NCBI GenBank assembly: GCA_019456145.1
Contig: VRUL01000009.1
Coordinates: forward strand, 62,001 to 126,000
Direction of reading: 5' to 3'
From: Planctomycetota bacterium
Lineage (GTDB): Bacteria > Planctomycetota > Phycisphaerae > Sedimentisphaerales > Anaerobacaceae
Length of the DNA stretch: 64,000 nt
A program made the translations under genes and the position numbers. Shown here piece by piece: positions 54,964 to 64,000 of this stretch (within the stretch, counting starts at the first letter, position 1; the number at the start of each line of letters is the position of its first letter). Under the pieces are notes generated by a model, which was not told the origin of the DNA, did no database searches, and saw only the letters and a list, made by a program, of their open reading frames with translations.

Positions 54964-56013
54964 TTACTTCTTGAAAGCGGTAATCTTCTCTTTTAGTGCG
55001 CGGCAGGCTGCGGTTGGATCGGCCGCTTCGGTCACCGCTGCACAAACCGCAATTGTTTCGGCACCGGTATCTAAAACCTTTTCGACATTGCCCGGCGTTA
55101 TACCGCCGATAGCAACGTGGCCGATACCGCTATCGGCAAGTTTCTCTATCGACTCTCTGACATATTCGGGCCCGACTGGCTCGGCGGTAGGCTTGGTCTT
55201 GGTGGCGAAAACAGGCCCCAGACTCACATAAGTTGGCGCTTCCTTACAAGTGGTCTCCAACTGCTCCGGTGAATGTGTGCTTTTGCCGATGATCAACGGC
55301 GTCAGCGCGAGCTTACGGACCTGCTGAATCGGCAAATCATTTTGGCCAAGATGAATGCCGTCCGCACCGGCCGAAACTGCGATATCAGCACGGTCGTTTA
55401 TTATACTAAGAACGCTGCCGCCTTTGCATATCTGAACAAATTCTAAAGCAAGGGCAAAAAGCTTATCGTCCTTGGCGTCCTTTGCCCGAAGTTGAATACA
55501 ATCGGCACCGCCGGCAACGCATTTATACGTTAAAGAAATAACCTCGGCAGGCAAACTACAGGTAATTATGACATACAGCCTGACCCGTTTGAATTTCTCG
55601 GCCGGCTCGCCGAAGAAAATAATATCTTTCTCGAGTGTATAGGCGATATACCGCAATTTTTCTATTGCCTCAGCTACCTCGGGATTTATCGCCTGCGTCA
55701 CCTCGGCAAGTGTCCGCAGCGCCTCGGTTAAGCGTTTGCACCCGGCTGTAAAACTGTCCCGCAGGTCGGCACGCTGAAGCTGTTTATCGACCCTCTGTCC
55801 GACACCGACATCGCCGGGCGTATCTCTGCTTGCGATAAGCCGGCCGGCGTCGAGTTTGTCGATAGCGCCTGAAAGCTCGTGGCGGAGCTGCTTTGCACGC
55901 TCGGTAAGCGGCGCAGAATTCAATGCGAATCTGCAATAGTCCTCGACTACACGAATCGCTTCGCGACCGCGATTAAAATTGGCATCGATAATCCTATAAA
56001 CGGCACGCTCCAT
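54964..56013 (-). CDS. thiE: Bifunctional ThiD2-ThiE: thiamine phosphate synthase
   Basis: 349 residues from ATG 56013; an earlier in-frame start at 56163 gives an implausible leader. Residues about 1-135 form a ThiD2-like domain (YRIIDANFNRGREAIRVVED). Residues about 145-345 are ThiE (CIQLRAKDAKDDK, INDRADIAVSAGADGIHLGQ, GPVFATKTKP, VAIGGITPGNV). The enzyme couples HMP pyrophosphate and thiazole phosphate. The fusion is known from several phyla. It stands apart from other thiamine genes. Confidence 0.93.
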   Translation of the reverse strand: MERAVYRIIDANFNRGREAIRVVEDYCRFALNSAPLTERAKQLRHELSGAIDKLDAGRLIASRDTPGDVGVGQRVDKQLQRADLRDSFTAGCKRLTEALRTLAEVTQAINPEVAEAIEKLRYIAYTLEKDIIFFGEPAEKFKRVRLYVIITCSLPAEVISLTYKCVAGGADCIQLRAKDAKDDKLFALALEFVQICKGGSVLSIINDRADIAVSAGADGIHLGQNDLPIQQVRKLALTPLIIGKSTHSPEQLETTCKEAPTYVSLGPVFATKTKPTAEPVGPEYVRESIEKLADSGIGHVAIGGITPGNVEKVLDTGAETIAVCAAVTEAADPTAACRALKEKITAFKK

Positions 56014-56131
56014 AACGGCTATGATTATACGCCCCCAAACCGCTCTTGAGTAGCAAAAAACAAGGCAAAACACTCCCCCTATGGAATGATTTTGCACTGA
56101 CGATTTCAGAAAATCACCGGTCTGGTTGGTG

Positions 56132-57922
56132 CTACTTGATCGGTTTTCCCCCGCCGTTATCAATCACTCTGATTACAACCGTGCCCTCAAAGACGGTTCC
56201 ATCCGTCAATTCGCCGGTGATTGCCAACTCGACCTGGCCAACGCTGAGAATGGCCTGAATTTCTTCTCGGCTAAACCTGGCTATCGCAACCTGATCTTGT
56301 TCGTCGACTGAAAGCGACGCAGCTTGGATTTCGTTTTCGAGAATGACGCTGTTTGGTTCTATATCAGCGACGTTGTATTGCTCGGGGAGCCAAATATAGC
56401 AGGTTATCCAGTTGCCCTTACTTGCCATATTGATGGTGCGCGGGACAATCCTGGCCTCGGTTTGTATGGTGGGGCTGTACTCGTAAGCTCCCATATCGAT
56501 TCTGTTGCCGAATATGCGGGGTGTGCCGTCTAAATCTGTTTCATTCGGGTCGTACGGATAATTCGGGTCTCCTACATCAATACAAGGGGAATCCACCAGC
56601 AGATGATAATCGCCCTCAACCCAAAAATCATCATTTGCATCCTCAGGCGTTTCATTCGGATCCCAGTAACCGGGATCAACAAAACATGGATCGGCATCGA
56701 TATTGCCTTGGCCGGGCCAGCCATCTTGAATATCGCTATGGATTATGGATAAACGTAATAAAGGCCGATATATTTGTTCATTTGAATTGCCCCAGATGAT
56801 GCAGTTAGTAAACGAATCATCGCAGGTGGTTAAACCGCCACCATGGTTTTGGGCCCAGTTATCCGTAATGGTGCAGTTAGTAATTGGTCCATAACATGAG
56901 GCCAATCCGCCACCTTGGTCTCCAGCCCAGTTACCAGTGATAGTACAATTGGTGATTGGGCCATCGCAGCCGAGCATCCCGCCGCCCCAGTACTCAGCCG
57001 AGTTGCCGGTTATGATGCAGTTGGTAATAGGACCGGAACAATGGTGCATCCCGCCGCCTTCCACACCAGCCCAGTTGCCGGTTATGACGCAGTTAGTAAT
57101 TGGTTCGTCACAATAGTCCATTCCGCCGCCGCTCTCGCCGGCCCAGTTGCCAGTAATGGTGCAGTTGGTGGTAGGACCGAAACAGCCGTATATCCCCCCG
57201 CCCATGTAAGTAGCTGCGTTCCCAATCAACCTGCACTTTGTCAGTGTGGGGCTTCCAAAGTCTATATGCCCGATCCCGCCGCCGAGGCCTCCAGCGAAGT
57301 TTCCACTGAAGATGCAGTTGTTTAAGATAGGGCTACTGTCATAACTCGCTACCCCACCACCTGCGAATCCAGCCCGGTTATCGACGAACGTGCAACTGAT
57401 AATGCTCGGTATTCTACTGTAGCATTTGTAGAAGCAGATACCGCCGCCGGACCTGGCGGTATTACCGATAATTGCGCAGTTTGCAATTGTTGGGTTACTA
57501 TTGGCACAAAAAATAGCACCACCGTTTCTTTCCAGATAAGAAGCTGAGGCTGAAGCATAACCATTTGTGATTGTGAAGCCATCTACGACTGAGTTTGAGT
57601 CTTCGTTGTTGTGGAAATAGAAACCGCGATGTGGTTCTTCTTCCATTCCATTGCAATCGATTATTGTAGCAGCCACAATATCAGGACTATTGGGATTAGT
57701 GCTGCGGATTGTGATGGCCTTGCCTCCAAAATCAATATCCTGGTTGCCATCACCGGTATAAGTGCCGGGTTTAACTTCTATAACATCACCGTCATTAGAA
57801 TCATTTATTGCTGCCTGGATGTTGTTGAAATCCGCAGGCCCATCGTCATCGACGGTGATAATTCGCGCCTGGTTAGGAACGACGAAAAGCAGCCATATAA
57901 AGACCGGAACCAACTTTTTCAT
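56132..57922 (-). CDS. Exported parallel beta-helix protein with 24-residue coils
   Basis: 596 residues. Signal peptide (about 3-19). The N-terminal IITVDDDGPADFNNIQAAIN is a standard beta-helix cap motif. Six near-identical 24-residue coils follow in the middle, of the type GPITNCTITGNWAGxxGGGM, encoded by an exact 72-base DNA period near 56930-57190. The C-terminal part has a FGNRIDMGAYEY segment followed by a sandwich-like domain. Likely a cell-surface or secreted protein; enzymatic activity is not evident. Confidence 0.82.
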   Translation of the reverse strand: MKKLVPVFIWLLFVVPNQARIITVDDDGPADFNNIQAAINDSNDGDVIEVKPGTYTGDGNQDIDFGGKAITIRSTNPNSPDIVAATIIDCNGMEEEPHRGFYFHNNEDSNSVVDGFTITNGYASASASYLERNGGAIFCANSNPTIANCAIIGNTARSGGGICFYKCYSRIPSIISCTFVDNRAGFAGGGVASYDSSPILNNCIFSGNFAGGLGGGIGHIDFGSPTLTKCRLIGNAATYMGGGIYGCFGPTTNCTITGNWAGESGGGMDYCDEPITNCVITGNWAGVEGGGMHHCSGPITNCIITGNSAEYWGGGMLGCDGPITNCTITGNWAGDQGGGLASCYGPITNCTITDNWAQNHGGGLTTCDDSFTNCIIWGNSNEQIYRPLLRLSIIHSDIQDGWPGQGNIDADPCFVDPGYWDPNETPEDANDDFWVEGDYHLLVDSPCIDVGDPNYPYDPNETDLDGTPRIFGNRIDMGAYEYSPTIQTEARIVPRTINMASKGNWITCYIWLPEQYNVADIEPNSVILENEIQAASLSVDEQDQVAIARFSREEIQAILSVGQVELAITGELTDGTVFEGTVVIRVIDNGGGKPIK

Positions 57923-58219
57923 ATTGCAAACCTCCGCTGTTAAAAATTGTTTAGGTTAATTATATACCTTCAACAGCAGAAATGCAAGGACTTTTTATAC
58001 AAATTGGTAGGTCACGTATAGTCCATAGAAAAAGGCGAAAATACAAAACTTCGGCCTATGTGCGGTGATGTTAGGAGGGGATGTCCGATATCTGTATCGA
58101 ATCATCGGCAGATTATTTCTTGATTTACTTCTTAATAACAATAATATAGGATTTAGTGTTGCTTTTGAATGAATTGTCAGGAGTTGGCGCAGAGCAGGTG
58201 CAACAGGAAAGGTAGAGTT

Positions 58220-58675
58220 ATGGATTGGCCAGGTGATTTCTTCAGTATAGTTTTAGCCGTCGTTTTGGGTGCGGCAATTGGCGTTGAGAGGGAATTCAGT
58301 GGTAAGGCGGCCGGACTTCGTACAAACGTCTTAATCTGTCTTGGCGCGGCGGTATATACAATTATTTCCAAACAAATGGCCGGTGAAGATGAGGCACTTA
58401 CAAGAATAGCCGCCCAAATCGTTACCGGTGTAGGTTTTCTTGGTGCCGGTGCCATCATCCAGGATAGAGGCGGTGTCCACGGCTTAACTACGGCGGCAAC
58501 AATCTGGTTCGTGGCAAGTCTTGGGATGGCCTGTGGGGCTGGTTTGTACAAACTGGCACTTATATTGACGTTGCTTGCAGTTTTTGTTCTGATAGGCTTT
58601 CGGCAAATCCAAAGACCTCTGAGACGCTATGTTCAGAAGCACAAGCCGAAAGGCGTTTCTGACGAACATACCTGA
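58220..58675 (+). CDS. MgtC/SapB-family membrane protein
   Basis: 151 residues from ATG 58220, with AGGAAAGG about ten bases upstream. Four to five membrane helices, with GAAIGVEREFSGKAAGLRTNVLICLGAA and GVGFLGAGAIIQDRGGVHGLTTAAT-type motifs typical of MgtC. It lacks the C-terminal ACT-like domain of long members. MgtC relates to growth at low magnesium. Neighbours do not show regulation. Confidence 0.9.
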   Translation: MDWPGDFFSIVLAVVLGAAIGVEREFSGKAAGLRTNVLICLGAAVYTIISKQMAGEDEALTRIAAQIVTGVGFLGAGAIIQDRGGVHGLTTAATIWFVASLGMACGAGLYKLALILTLLAVFVLIGFRQIQRPLRRYVQKHKPKGVSDEHT

Positions 58676-58729
58676 ACCATCTCCATTTTTATTATGACGG
58701 ATTTGAACAGAACTCGGAGGAGCTTTATT

Positions 58730-61477
58730 ATGCCTGTAATTAAACACAGTAAAATTATGGCAGGATTTGGTCTCACGCAGGTAAATCCTAAGATGTTACT
58801 GGTACTGTTTGGGATTATGGTGATTATGATTGTGCCAGTCGGAGCCTGTGGAGCGGCAGTCGTCGAATGGGACTTCAGCAAAGATACACAAGGCTGGACG
58901 GGAAATGAAAGGGTGGAAAATCTGCGGTCCTCGCCCGAAGGGCTGATTGTCAAATCAACAGGCCAGGACCCGTGGATAGAAGGCCCGCCGGTGGATTTGC
59001 CAGGCGACAAAATGGTTAGAGTAAAAATACGTATGAAATCAAATGCGGATCCGCATGCCGAATTCTTTTACGGCAAGGCCTTTGCTGCCGGACGTTCCCT
59101 TAGATTCACCGTCCGAAACGACGGCAAATGGCATAACTACTCACTTATTATTAAGGAAAAGTTAGGTCCCCAGACACGTTTTCGCCTTGATCCCTGCACG
59201 GATAAAGGAGAACTTACAGTTGCTTCCATTAGAATTGAGATGCTTAGTGATGTAGTTGCTCCGCTATTGGAAAAACCCAAAAAACCTGACAAAACCGGGA
59301 GCAGGCCCCTGTCGGTCAAATCGGGAGAGCTCCGGTTTGAGCACTATGGGAAAAGATGGGGAAACTATGTTTTCAAAGTGGACGGCGTGGAAATGGCGGC
59401 CGGTTACGGTCCCGAACTAATCGGAATGTTGTCTTACGATAAGCCCGAATGGCTCAATCTCAAAAATGCAAAGGTTATTTTTGGAAGCCGCTCTAAACGT
59501 AACGAGTTTACCGTCAAGGCAACTGTCAAAGACAGCAAAGGTGGAAACTGGGAGATTCAAAGACACATAAGGCCCGGTAAACGGCAGGGGACGCTTCTAA
59601 TAGAAGTTGAATTGAAAGTAAATAAAGACAGGGACATTATGCACGTGCCGTGGCTCACGATTTTTCCGGGCCTTGGCACTTTCGGCAAAAGCAAATATCA
59701 GGGCCTGCTGGCAGGCGTGGAGTATCTCAGCGATGAGCCAAGCAGTAGTGACGTCGACATAGCAAGGCCAAAACACATTCGCCGCGTCCCCGACCCGGTT
59801 AAGATAACATTTCCCCTTATGGCAATTGCAAATAATGGCAATTATATCGGGGTAATCTGGGAGCCGTCTGAGATGGTGGCGGCAACTTTCGATTCGCCGG
59901 ACAGAATTTATAATTCCGGCGCCCATGTCATGGCTCTTTCGGCGCCCGTAGTGGGAGATCTGCGTTTTGAAAATGAGCTGTTTGCCCATAGCCCTTTCAG
60001 GCTTGAGGCCAATAAATCCCTTAAAGTTTCTCTGCTGATAATCGGCGGAAAGGGAAAAAGCGTTGTCCCCGCGGTTAAGCATTACGTCGATATAAAGGGC
60101 CTGCCTGATCTGCCCGAATTCGAAGGAGGTCTCGACGCTGCCGTCGATTTGCTTGCACATGGCTGGATGGATTCTGAGATAAATCACGATGGCCTTTTCA
60201 GGCATGCTGTCTGGGGTGAAAGTTTTGGGCCGACTGTGGCCGCTGATGCCGCGATGTTCATCGACTGGCTTGCAATTCATACCAGAGATGATAAACTCCG
60301 CGCCAGGCTCGATACTGCCGAGGCCCAGGCGCTTGGCAGAATCCCCTCGGCACAACCTTTCTCAAGTGGTGTCTCGCACGTGCGTCTGCCCTGCCCTGCT
60401 TTGATCTTTGGACGAACTTATGAGTACGTACGGTACCGTCATAACGAGGCACTGCGGATGCTCGGAGGCTTTGACGAAAACGGTATAAAACTCTATCGGC
60501 CGGGCAAAACCGACTACTCAAGGACCCATTTCACAAAACATGCAAATGGTCTGGCGGGCAAGGATGTGGTCAGGATTCTTGAAAGTGCGGCATTATCAGC
60601 AGATAAAGAGCTTATCAATAAAGCGCTCGAGCTGCTCGATAAACAGACGGCCCTGTATGCCGATACTGTCCCGCGTGGGGCACAGACATGGGAAATTCCC
60701 CTGCACACGCCGGACATAATGGCCTCGGCCCACATGATCAAGGCTTATACGCTCGGTTATATTATCTCAGGCAAAGAAGAATATCTTGAATGGGCGCGCT
60801 ACTGGGCCTGGACGGGAATTCCTTTTGTCTATCTTTACTCACCAACATCCGGCGAGGTGGGGCCCTACGCAACGATACCTGTCCTGGGCGCGACCAACTG
60901 GCAGGCACCCTTGTGGATTGGTCTTCCCGTGCAGTGGTGCGGCCTTGTTTATGGTTCGGCTTTGCATCTGCTAAGCGATTACGATACGAAAGGCCCCTGG
61001 CAAAAAATCGCCAAAGGAATCACAACTGCCGGCCTGCAAATGACCTGGCCTGTAACAGATAAAAAACGGCAGGGATTGCTGCCGGATATTTTCAATTTGC
61101 AGCAGCAGATAAGCGACGGGCCCGCCATAAATCCGGGTACAGTACAGGCACATTTAGCTGAACTTTACGGCAGGGGCAAAATATATGATCTAAAAAAACT
61201 CCGAGATCGTGGCTGGTATATTCATGCCCCCTGCGTGATAAGTAATATTCGGGAAGAAAAAAGGTCAATTACCTTTACAGTGGATGGCTGGGGCGCCAAG
61301 CCTTACTATGTGCTGATTTCGGGTATGGATAAAGAACCAAAGGAAGTCGGCGTGCGCAAAGTTTTTCAGAAATCCTCTGAACAGCCTCCTTTCAAATCCG
61401 CAAAGGAGGACTTTTACAGCGAACACAACTGTCTTGTAATCACTTTAGAGGGAAAATCTGAAATTCGAATCAGATAA
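58730..61477 (+). CDS. Large exported protein, unclassified glycan-processing candidate
   Basis: 915 residues. ATG 58730 has GGAGGAG nine bases upstream. A hydrophobic leader (MLLVLFGIMVIMIVPVGACG) is followed by a carbohydrate-binding-like beta-sandwich (about 47-185: WDFSKDTQGWTGNERVENLR), a sandwich or propeller (about 200-450) and a helical toroid-like region (about 520-830: YEYVRYRHNEALRMLGGF, MASAHMIKAYTLGYIISGKE). This layout recalls (alpha/alpha)6 glycosidases or lyases. No family was recognised with confidence. Confidence 0.55.
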   Translation: MPVIKHSKIMAGFGLTQVNPKMLLVLFGIMVIMIVPVGACGAAVVEWDFSKDTQGWTGNERVENLRSSPEGLIVKSTGQDPWIEGPPVDLPGDKMVRVKIRMKSNADPHAEFFYGKAFAAGRSLRFTVRNDGKWHNYSLIIKEKLGPQTRFRLDPCTDKGELTVASIRIEMLSDVVAPLLEKPKKPDKTGSRPLSVKSGELRFEHYGKRWGNYVFKVDGVEMAAGYGPELIGMLSYDKPEWLNLKNAKVIFGSRSKRNEFTVKATVKDSKGGNWEIQRHIRPGKRQGTLLIEVELKVNKDRDIMHVPWLTIFPGLGTFGKSKYQGLLAGVEYLSDEPSSSDVDIARPKHIRRVPDPVKITFPLMAIANNGNYIGVIWEPSEMVAATFDSPDRIYNSGAHVMALSAPVVGDLRFENELFAHSPFRLEANKSLKVSLLIIGGKGKSVVPAVKHYVDIKGLPDLPEFEGGLDAAVDLLAHGWMDSEINHDGLFRHAVWGESFGPTVAADAAMFIDWLAIHTRDDKLRARLDTAEAQALGRIPSAQPFSSGVSHVRLPCPALIFGRTYEYVRYRHNEALRMLGGFDENGIKLYRPGKTDYSRTHFTKHANGLAGKDVVRILESAALSADKELINKALELLDKQTALYADTVPRGAQTWEIPLHTPDIMASAHMIKAYTLGYIISGKEEYLEWARYWAWTGIPFVYLYSPTSGEVGPYATIPVLGATNWQAPLWIGLPVQWCGLVYGSALHLLSDYDTKGPWQKIAKGITTAGLQMTWPVTDKKRQGLLPDIFNLQQQISDGPAINPGTVQAHLAELYGRGKIYDLKKLRDRGWYIHAPCVISNIREEKRSITFTVDGWGAKPYYVLISGMDKEPKEVGVRKVFQKSSEQPPFKSAKEDFYSEHNCLVITLEGKSEIRIR

Positions 61478-61530
61478 GGGATGCTATTCAAATTGTCTGG
61501 TTACTATGTGTGTTTTATCTGCGGGATTAC

Positions 61531-61559
61531 TTGCATCTAACGGGGCAGGCAGCTATTAT
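61531..61559 (+). promoter_or_regulatory. Candidate promoter for the second GH130 gene
   Basis: TTGCAT at 61531-61536 and TATTAT at 61554-61559 with 17 bases between. It lies 54 bases upstream of the ATG at 61614 and after the stop of the previous gene. Partial consensus match. Confidence 0.4.
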
Positions 61560-61613
61560 TAGCCTATGGTGTTAAATTTTGTTTTTCTAAAAGCTAATTA
61601 AGGGAATCGTAGA

Positions 61614-62672
61614 ATGTCTATTTTCCGGTCACCGCATAATCCAATAATTGGGCCCAGGGATGTTAAGCCTTCCAGGGAAGATTATGAAGTCATTGGCGTC
61701 TTTAATGCCGGCGTTACTCGTTTCGAAGACCAGGTTGTTCTGCTTCTTCGAGTGGCCGAACGCCCGATTAGTGCTCATCCGGATATCGTGTTAGCCGGTG
61801 TTTACGATGTCGACCACGGAGACATCGTCCTGAAAGAGTTTTCGAAAAATGACCCGGAAAATGATTTTTCCGACCCGAGGTTAATAACAAGGCCGACGGA
61901 GACATATCTGACATCGATTTCACACTTGAGGCTGGCACGCAGCACCGACGGCATCAACTTTGAGATTGAAGATTCGCCCGCTATCGGTCCTGCAAACGAT
62001 TATGAAACCTTTGGTATAGAAGACCCGAGAATCAGCCTTATTGACGGCACATACTATATTACTTACGTCGCGGTTTGCCCTGTCGGGGTAACAACCTGTT
62101 TGGTGTCCACCAAAGACTTCAAGGCCTTTGAGCGTCACGGTGTTATCTTCTGTCCGGAGAACAAGGACGTTATGCTTTTCCCCGAACGAATTGAGGGCAA
62201 ATACTATGCTCTCCATAGGCCTGTTTCGCCTCTGTTTAAGAGGCAGGACATCTGGATTGCCGAATCACCCGACATGATATGCTGGGGAAATCATCGCCCT
62301 TTGCTGGCCCCTGATGAAAACTACTGGGACCAGGTAAAGGTCGGCGGAAGCGCGGTGCCTTTTAAAATTGCCGAGGGCTGGCTGGAGATTTATCACGGAG
62401 TGGGCCGCGACAAACGATACTGCCTTGGCGCAGTGCTTCTGGATGCCGACCGCCCGTGGAAGGTCATCGCAAGGGCGAAAAAACCAATCTTTGAGCCCCA
62501 GGCCGATTATGAGGTGAGTGGTTTTTATGGAAATGTGATATTCACCTGCGGACTGCTTTATGAGCAGGATAAGCTCAAGATTTATTATGGCGCCGCCGAT
62601 ACTGTTATTTGTTATGCGGAGCTTCCTGTCCAGGAAGTATTAGAGAGTTTGGATTTAACCGATGGCGATTAG
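61614..62672 (+). CDS. GH130-type glycoside phosphorylase/hydrolase
   Basis: 352 residues, no signal peptide. Motifs: GIEDPRISLIDGTYYITYVA (catalytic-type aspartate), VLLLRVAERPI, HRPVSPLFKRQDIWI and WLEIYHGVGRDKRY. The family acts on beta-mannosides. It has its own candidate promoter. It is related to, but clearly different from, the copy at 947-1888. Cytoplasmic action on imported mannosides is likely. Confidence 0.87.
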   Translation: MSIFRSPHNPIIGPRDVKPSREDYEVIGVFNAGVTRFEDQVVLLLRVAERPISAHPDIVLAGVYDVDHGDIVLKEFSKNDPENDFSDPRLITRPTETYLTSISHLRLARSTDGINFEIEDSPAIGPANDYETFGIEDPRISLIDGTYYITYVAVCPVGVTTCLVSTKDFKAFERHGVIFCPENKDVMLFPERIEGKYYALHRPVSPLFKRQDIWIAESPDMICWGNHRPLLAPDENYWDQVKVGGSAVPFKIAEGWLEIYHGVGRDKRYCLGAVLLDADRPWKVIARAKKPIFEPQADYEVSGFYGNVIFTCGLLYEQDKLKIYYGAADTVICYAELPVQEVLESLDLTDGD

Positions 62673-62756
62673 CATATAATCTTTTAATTGCTATTGACCC
62701 AGCGTTATAGAAACCGCCTTGCCATTTACCGGTTCTTTTAGTATTTTGACGCCTCT

Positions 62757-64000
62757 ATGGATAATGGACGTTCAAAATCCGGCTCAAAGGGCTCAAGAGT
62801 ATTACCTATTAGCCGCTTGTACGACTCTTTAGCTGCCCGGCCATATAGCGTTATTATGTTCGGTGCGCTATTTTACACCCTGGGCGTAAAATTCTTTCAT
62901 TCCTGGCGCAACGACCTCGTCAATGAATACGTTGGCTGGGTTCTGGCCGATATCTCAGTGCTGTTGGGTTTTGAAGTTATCCTGGCGTTGCTCTGTTTTG
63001 GCTGGCCACGAAAATTAGTGGTCCGCATAACAACTATTTTTGCCGCTGTAATATACGCATGGTCGGTTATGAATGCAGGCTGGCTGATAAGAATGGGATG
63101 GCAAATTCTGCCTTCGCTCCTTTTGTCCGCAATCCGTGATCCCTTAATCGCACTGGTTATGGTCGGCGATAATCTCAAAGTGATGCCCAAAGCTGCCGTA
63201 ATCCTACTCGGCCCCAGTGCTGTTGCTCTTACCTTTTTCTTTTTCGTTTTGGCAAAGCCGAAGCTGCCTAATTACAACCAGAAACGTTTTATTAAGAGAA
63301 CCATTATTTGTATAATCATTATCCTGGCCACGGTTTCACTTCGCGATATAGTGGTCAGGCGAACCTCACCACAAACAATTTCTGAGGGGATGCGGTACAA
63401 TTGTCACTTAAAAGCGATAACAAGCATATTTTTCTCTGACCCCGGCCGGTTGGCAAGAGCCGATTTCGCTAATGCCAAAAGAACAATACCAGCTTTTGAC
63501 GAAATACAAACTGCGTTCTCACCGCGAGCGCAGCGGATAAATTATAATGTAGTCATAGTGGTACTCGAAGGTGTTCAATACAGGTACACTTCACTGGCAG
63601 AGCCCCAAAGTAAACTAACACCCTTTCTTGCTTCTGTGGCTCAAGATGGTGTCGAGTTTGTAAATACTCGTTCGACTCTTACTCATACAACAAAAGTGTT
63701 ATTTTCTTTATTAACAGGCCGGTTTCCTTCCGCTTCCCAGGACCTTGCAGAGACGGTTCCCGCCGCAAAGCCCTATGCCGGCATCGTCACGATTCTAAAG
63801 CACAACTTGAATTATCGAACGGCATTTTTTCAATCTGCCAAGGGCAACTTTGAGGCTCGGCCCGGATTGGTTTATAATCTTGGCTTCGATAAGTTCTGGG
63901 CCAGAGATGATTTGAACGACCCTAACGCTTTTCTCGGCTATCTGGCATGCGATGAGTTTTCAATGTTAAAGCCGATTAGCGAATGGATCAAAGCCGAAGA
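62757..64000 (+). CDS. LTA-synthase-like membrane sulfatase (3' end cut off)
   Basis: The reading frame stays open from ATG 62757 to the window edge, over 414 codons. The N terminus has about five membrane helices (VIMFGALFYTLGVKFFH, VILLGPSAVALTFFFFVLA), then a sulfatase-type domain begins INYNVVIVVLEGVQ, with STLTHTTKVLFSLLTGRFP, where a threonine is the likely nucleophile. LtaS-type enzymes transfer phosphoglycerol or phosphoethanolamine to a cell-surface polymer. No good ribosome site is seen at 62757. Confidence 0.75.
   Translation, partial: MDNGRSKSGSKGSRVLPISRLYDSLAARPYSVIMFGALFYTLGVKFFHSWRNDLVNEYVGWVLADISVLLGFEVILALLCFGWPRKLVVRITTIFAAVIYAWSVMNAGWLIRMGWQILPSLLLSAIRDPLIALVMVGDNLKVMPKAAVILLGPSAVALTFFFFVLAKPKLPNYNQKRFIKRTIICIIIILATVSLRDIVVRRTSPQTISEGMRYNCHLKAITSIFFSDPGRLARADFANAKRTIPAFDEIQTAFSPRAQRINYNVVIVVLEGVQYRYTSLAEPQSKLTPFLASVAQDGVEFVNTRSTLTHTTKVLFSLLTGRFPSASQDLAETVPAAKPYAGIVTILKHNLNYRTAFFQSAKGNFEARPGLVYNLGFDKFWARDDLNDPNAFLGYLACDEFSMLKPISEWIKAE

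Overview
The window looks like a chromosome segment of a Planctomycetota bacterium, most likely class Phycisphaerae. This is inference from gene content: Tat-exported lipoprotein sulfatases, hydrazine-synthase-alpha-like multihaem proteins, a TIGR03067-type domain, a SUMF1 domain, HAF and parallel beta-helix repeat proteins, many atypical glycoside hydrolases, a GlnRS and a ThiD2-ThiE fusion. No rRNA, tRNA or CRISPR array was seen.

Layout. 1-1888: a cut-off methyltransferase gene, a 155-bp inverted-repeat element at its stop codon, then a GH130-type gene. 2065-10697 (minus strand): a tightly packed four-gene operon with two hydrazine-synthase-alpha-like c-type cytochromes (one fused to a SUMF1 domain), a thioredoxin-like lipoprotein and a beta-propeller/di-haem protein. 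11032-22095 (plus strand): exported sugar-processing genes (an unclassified TIM-barrel hydrolase, an enolase-superfamily dehydratase, a GH32-like protein, a TIGR03067/TIM-barrel protein, an FAD oxidoreductase and a URO-D-family protein). 22052-22613: a 127-bp triplication of a convergent gene junction, split by a second inverted-repeat element. 23277-27382: an AT-rich, repeat-littered stretch with three orphan genes. 27383-38788: a glycosidase-sialidase fusion and housekeeping genes (hemL, a SurA/PpiD-like protein, rnc, glnS, trpC). 38892-47356 (minus): smpB, three sulfatases, two small membrane proteins and a beta-helix protein. 47690-58675: zupT, a pterin-binding-type protein, a HAF-repeat protein, two GH99-like proteins, thiE, a second beta-helix protein and an MgtC-type protein. 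58730-64000: a large unclassified protein, a second GH130-type protein and a cut-off LTA-synthase-like membrane sulfatase.

How it fits together. Most non-housekeeping genes point to degradation of sulfated, probably mannose- or uronate-containing polysaccharides outside the cytoplasm: sulfatases, GH99-like, GH130-like, GH32-like, beta-helix and sialidase-like proteins, with the enolase-superfamily and FAD enzymes possibly processing released sugars. The 2-11 kb operon is different: it recalls the alpha and beta/gamma parts of hydrazine synthase, yet nothing else in the window suggests anammox, so it may be an unrecognised periplasmic multihaem redox system. A second notable theme is a family of short TIR elements that sit exactly at stop codons with TAAG-containing flanks; two copies differ by one base over 155 bp.
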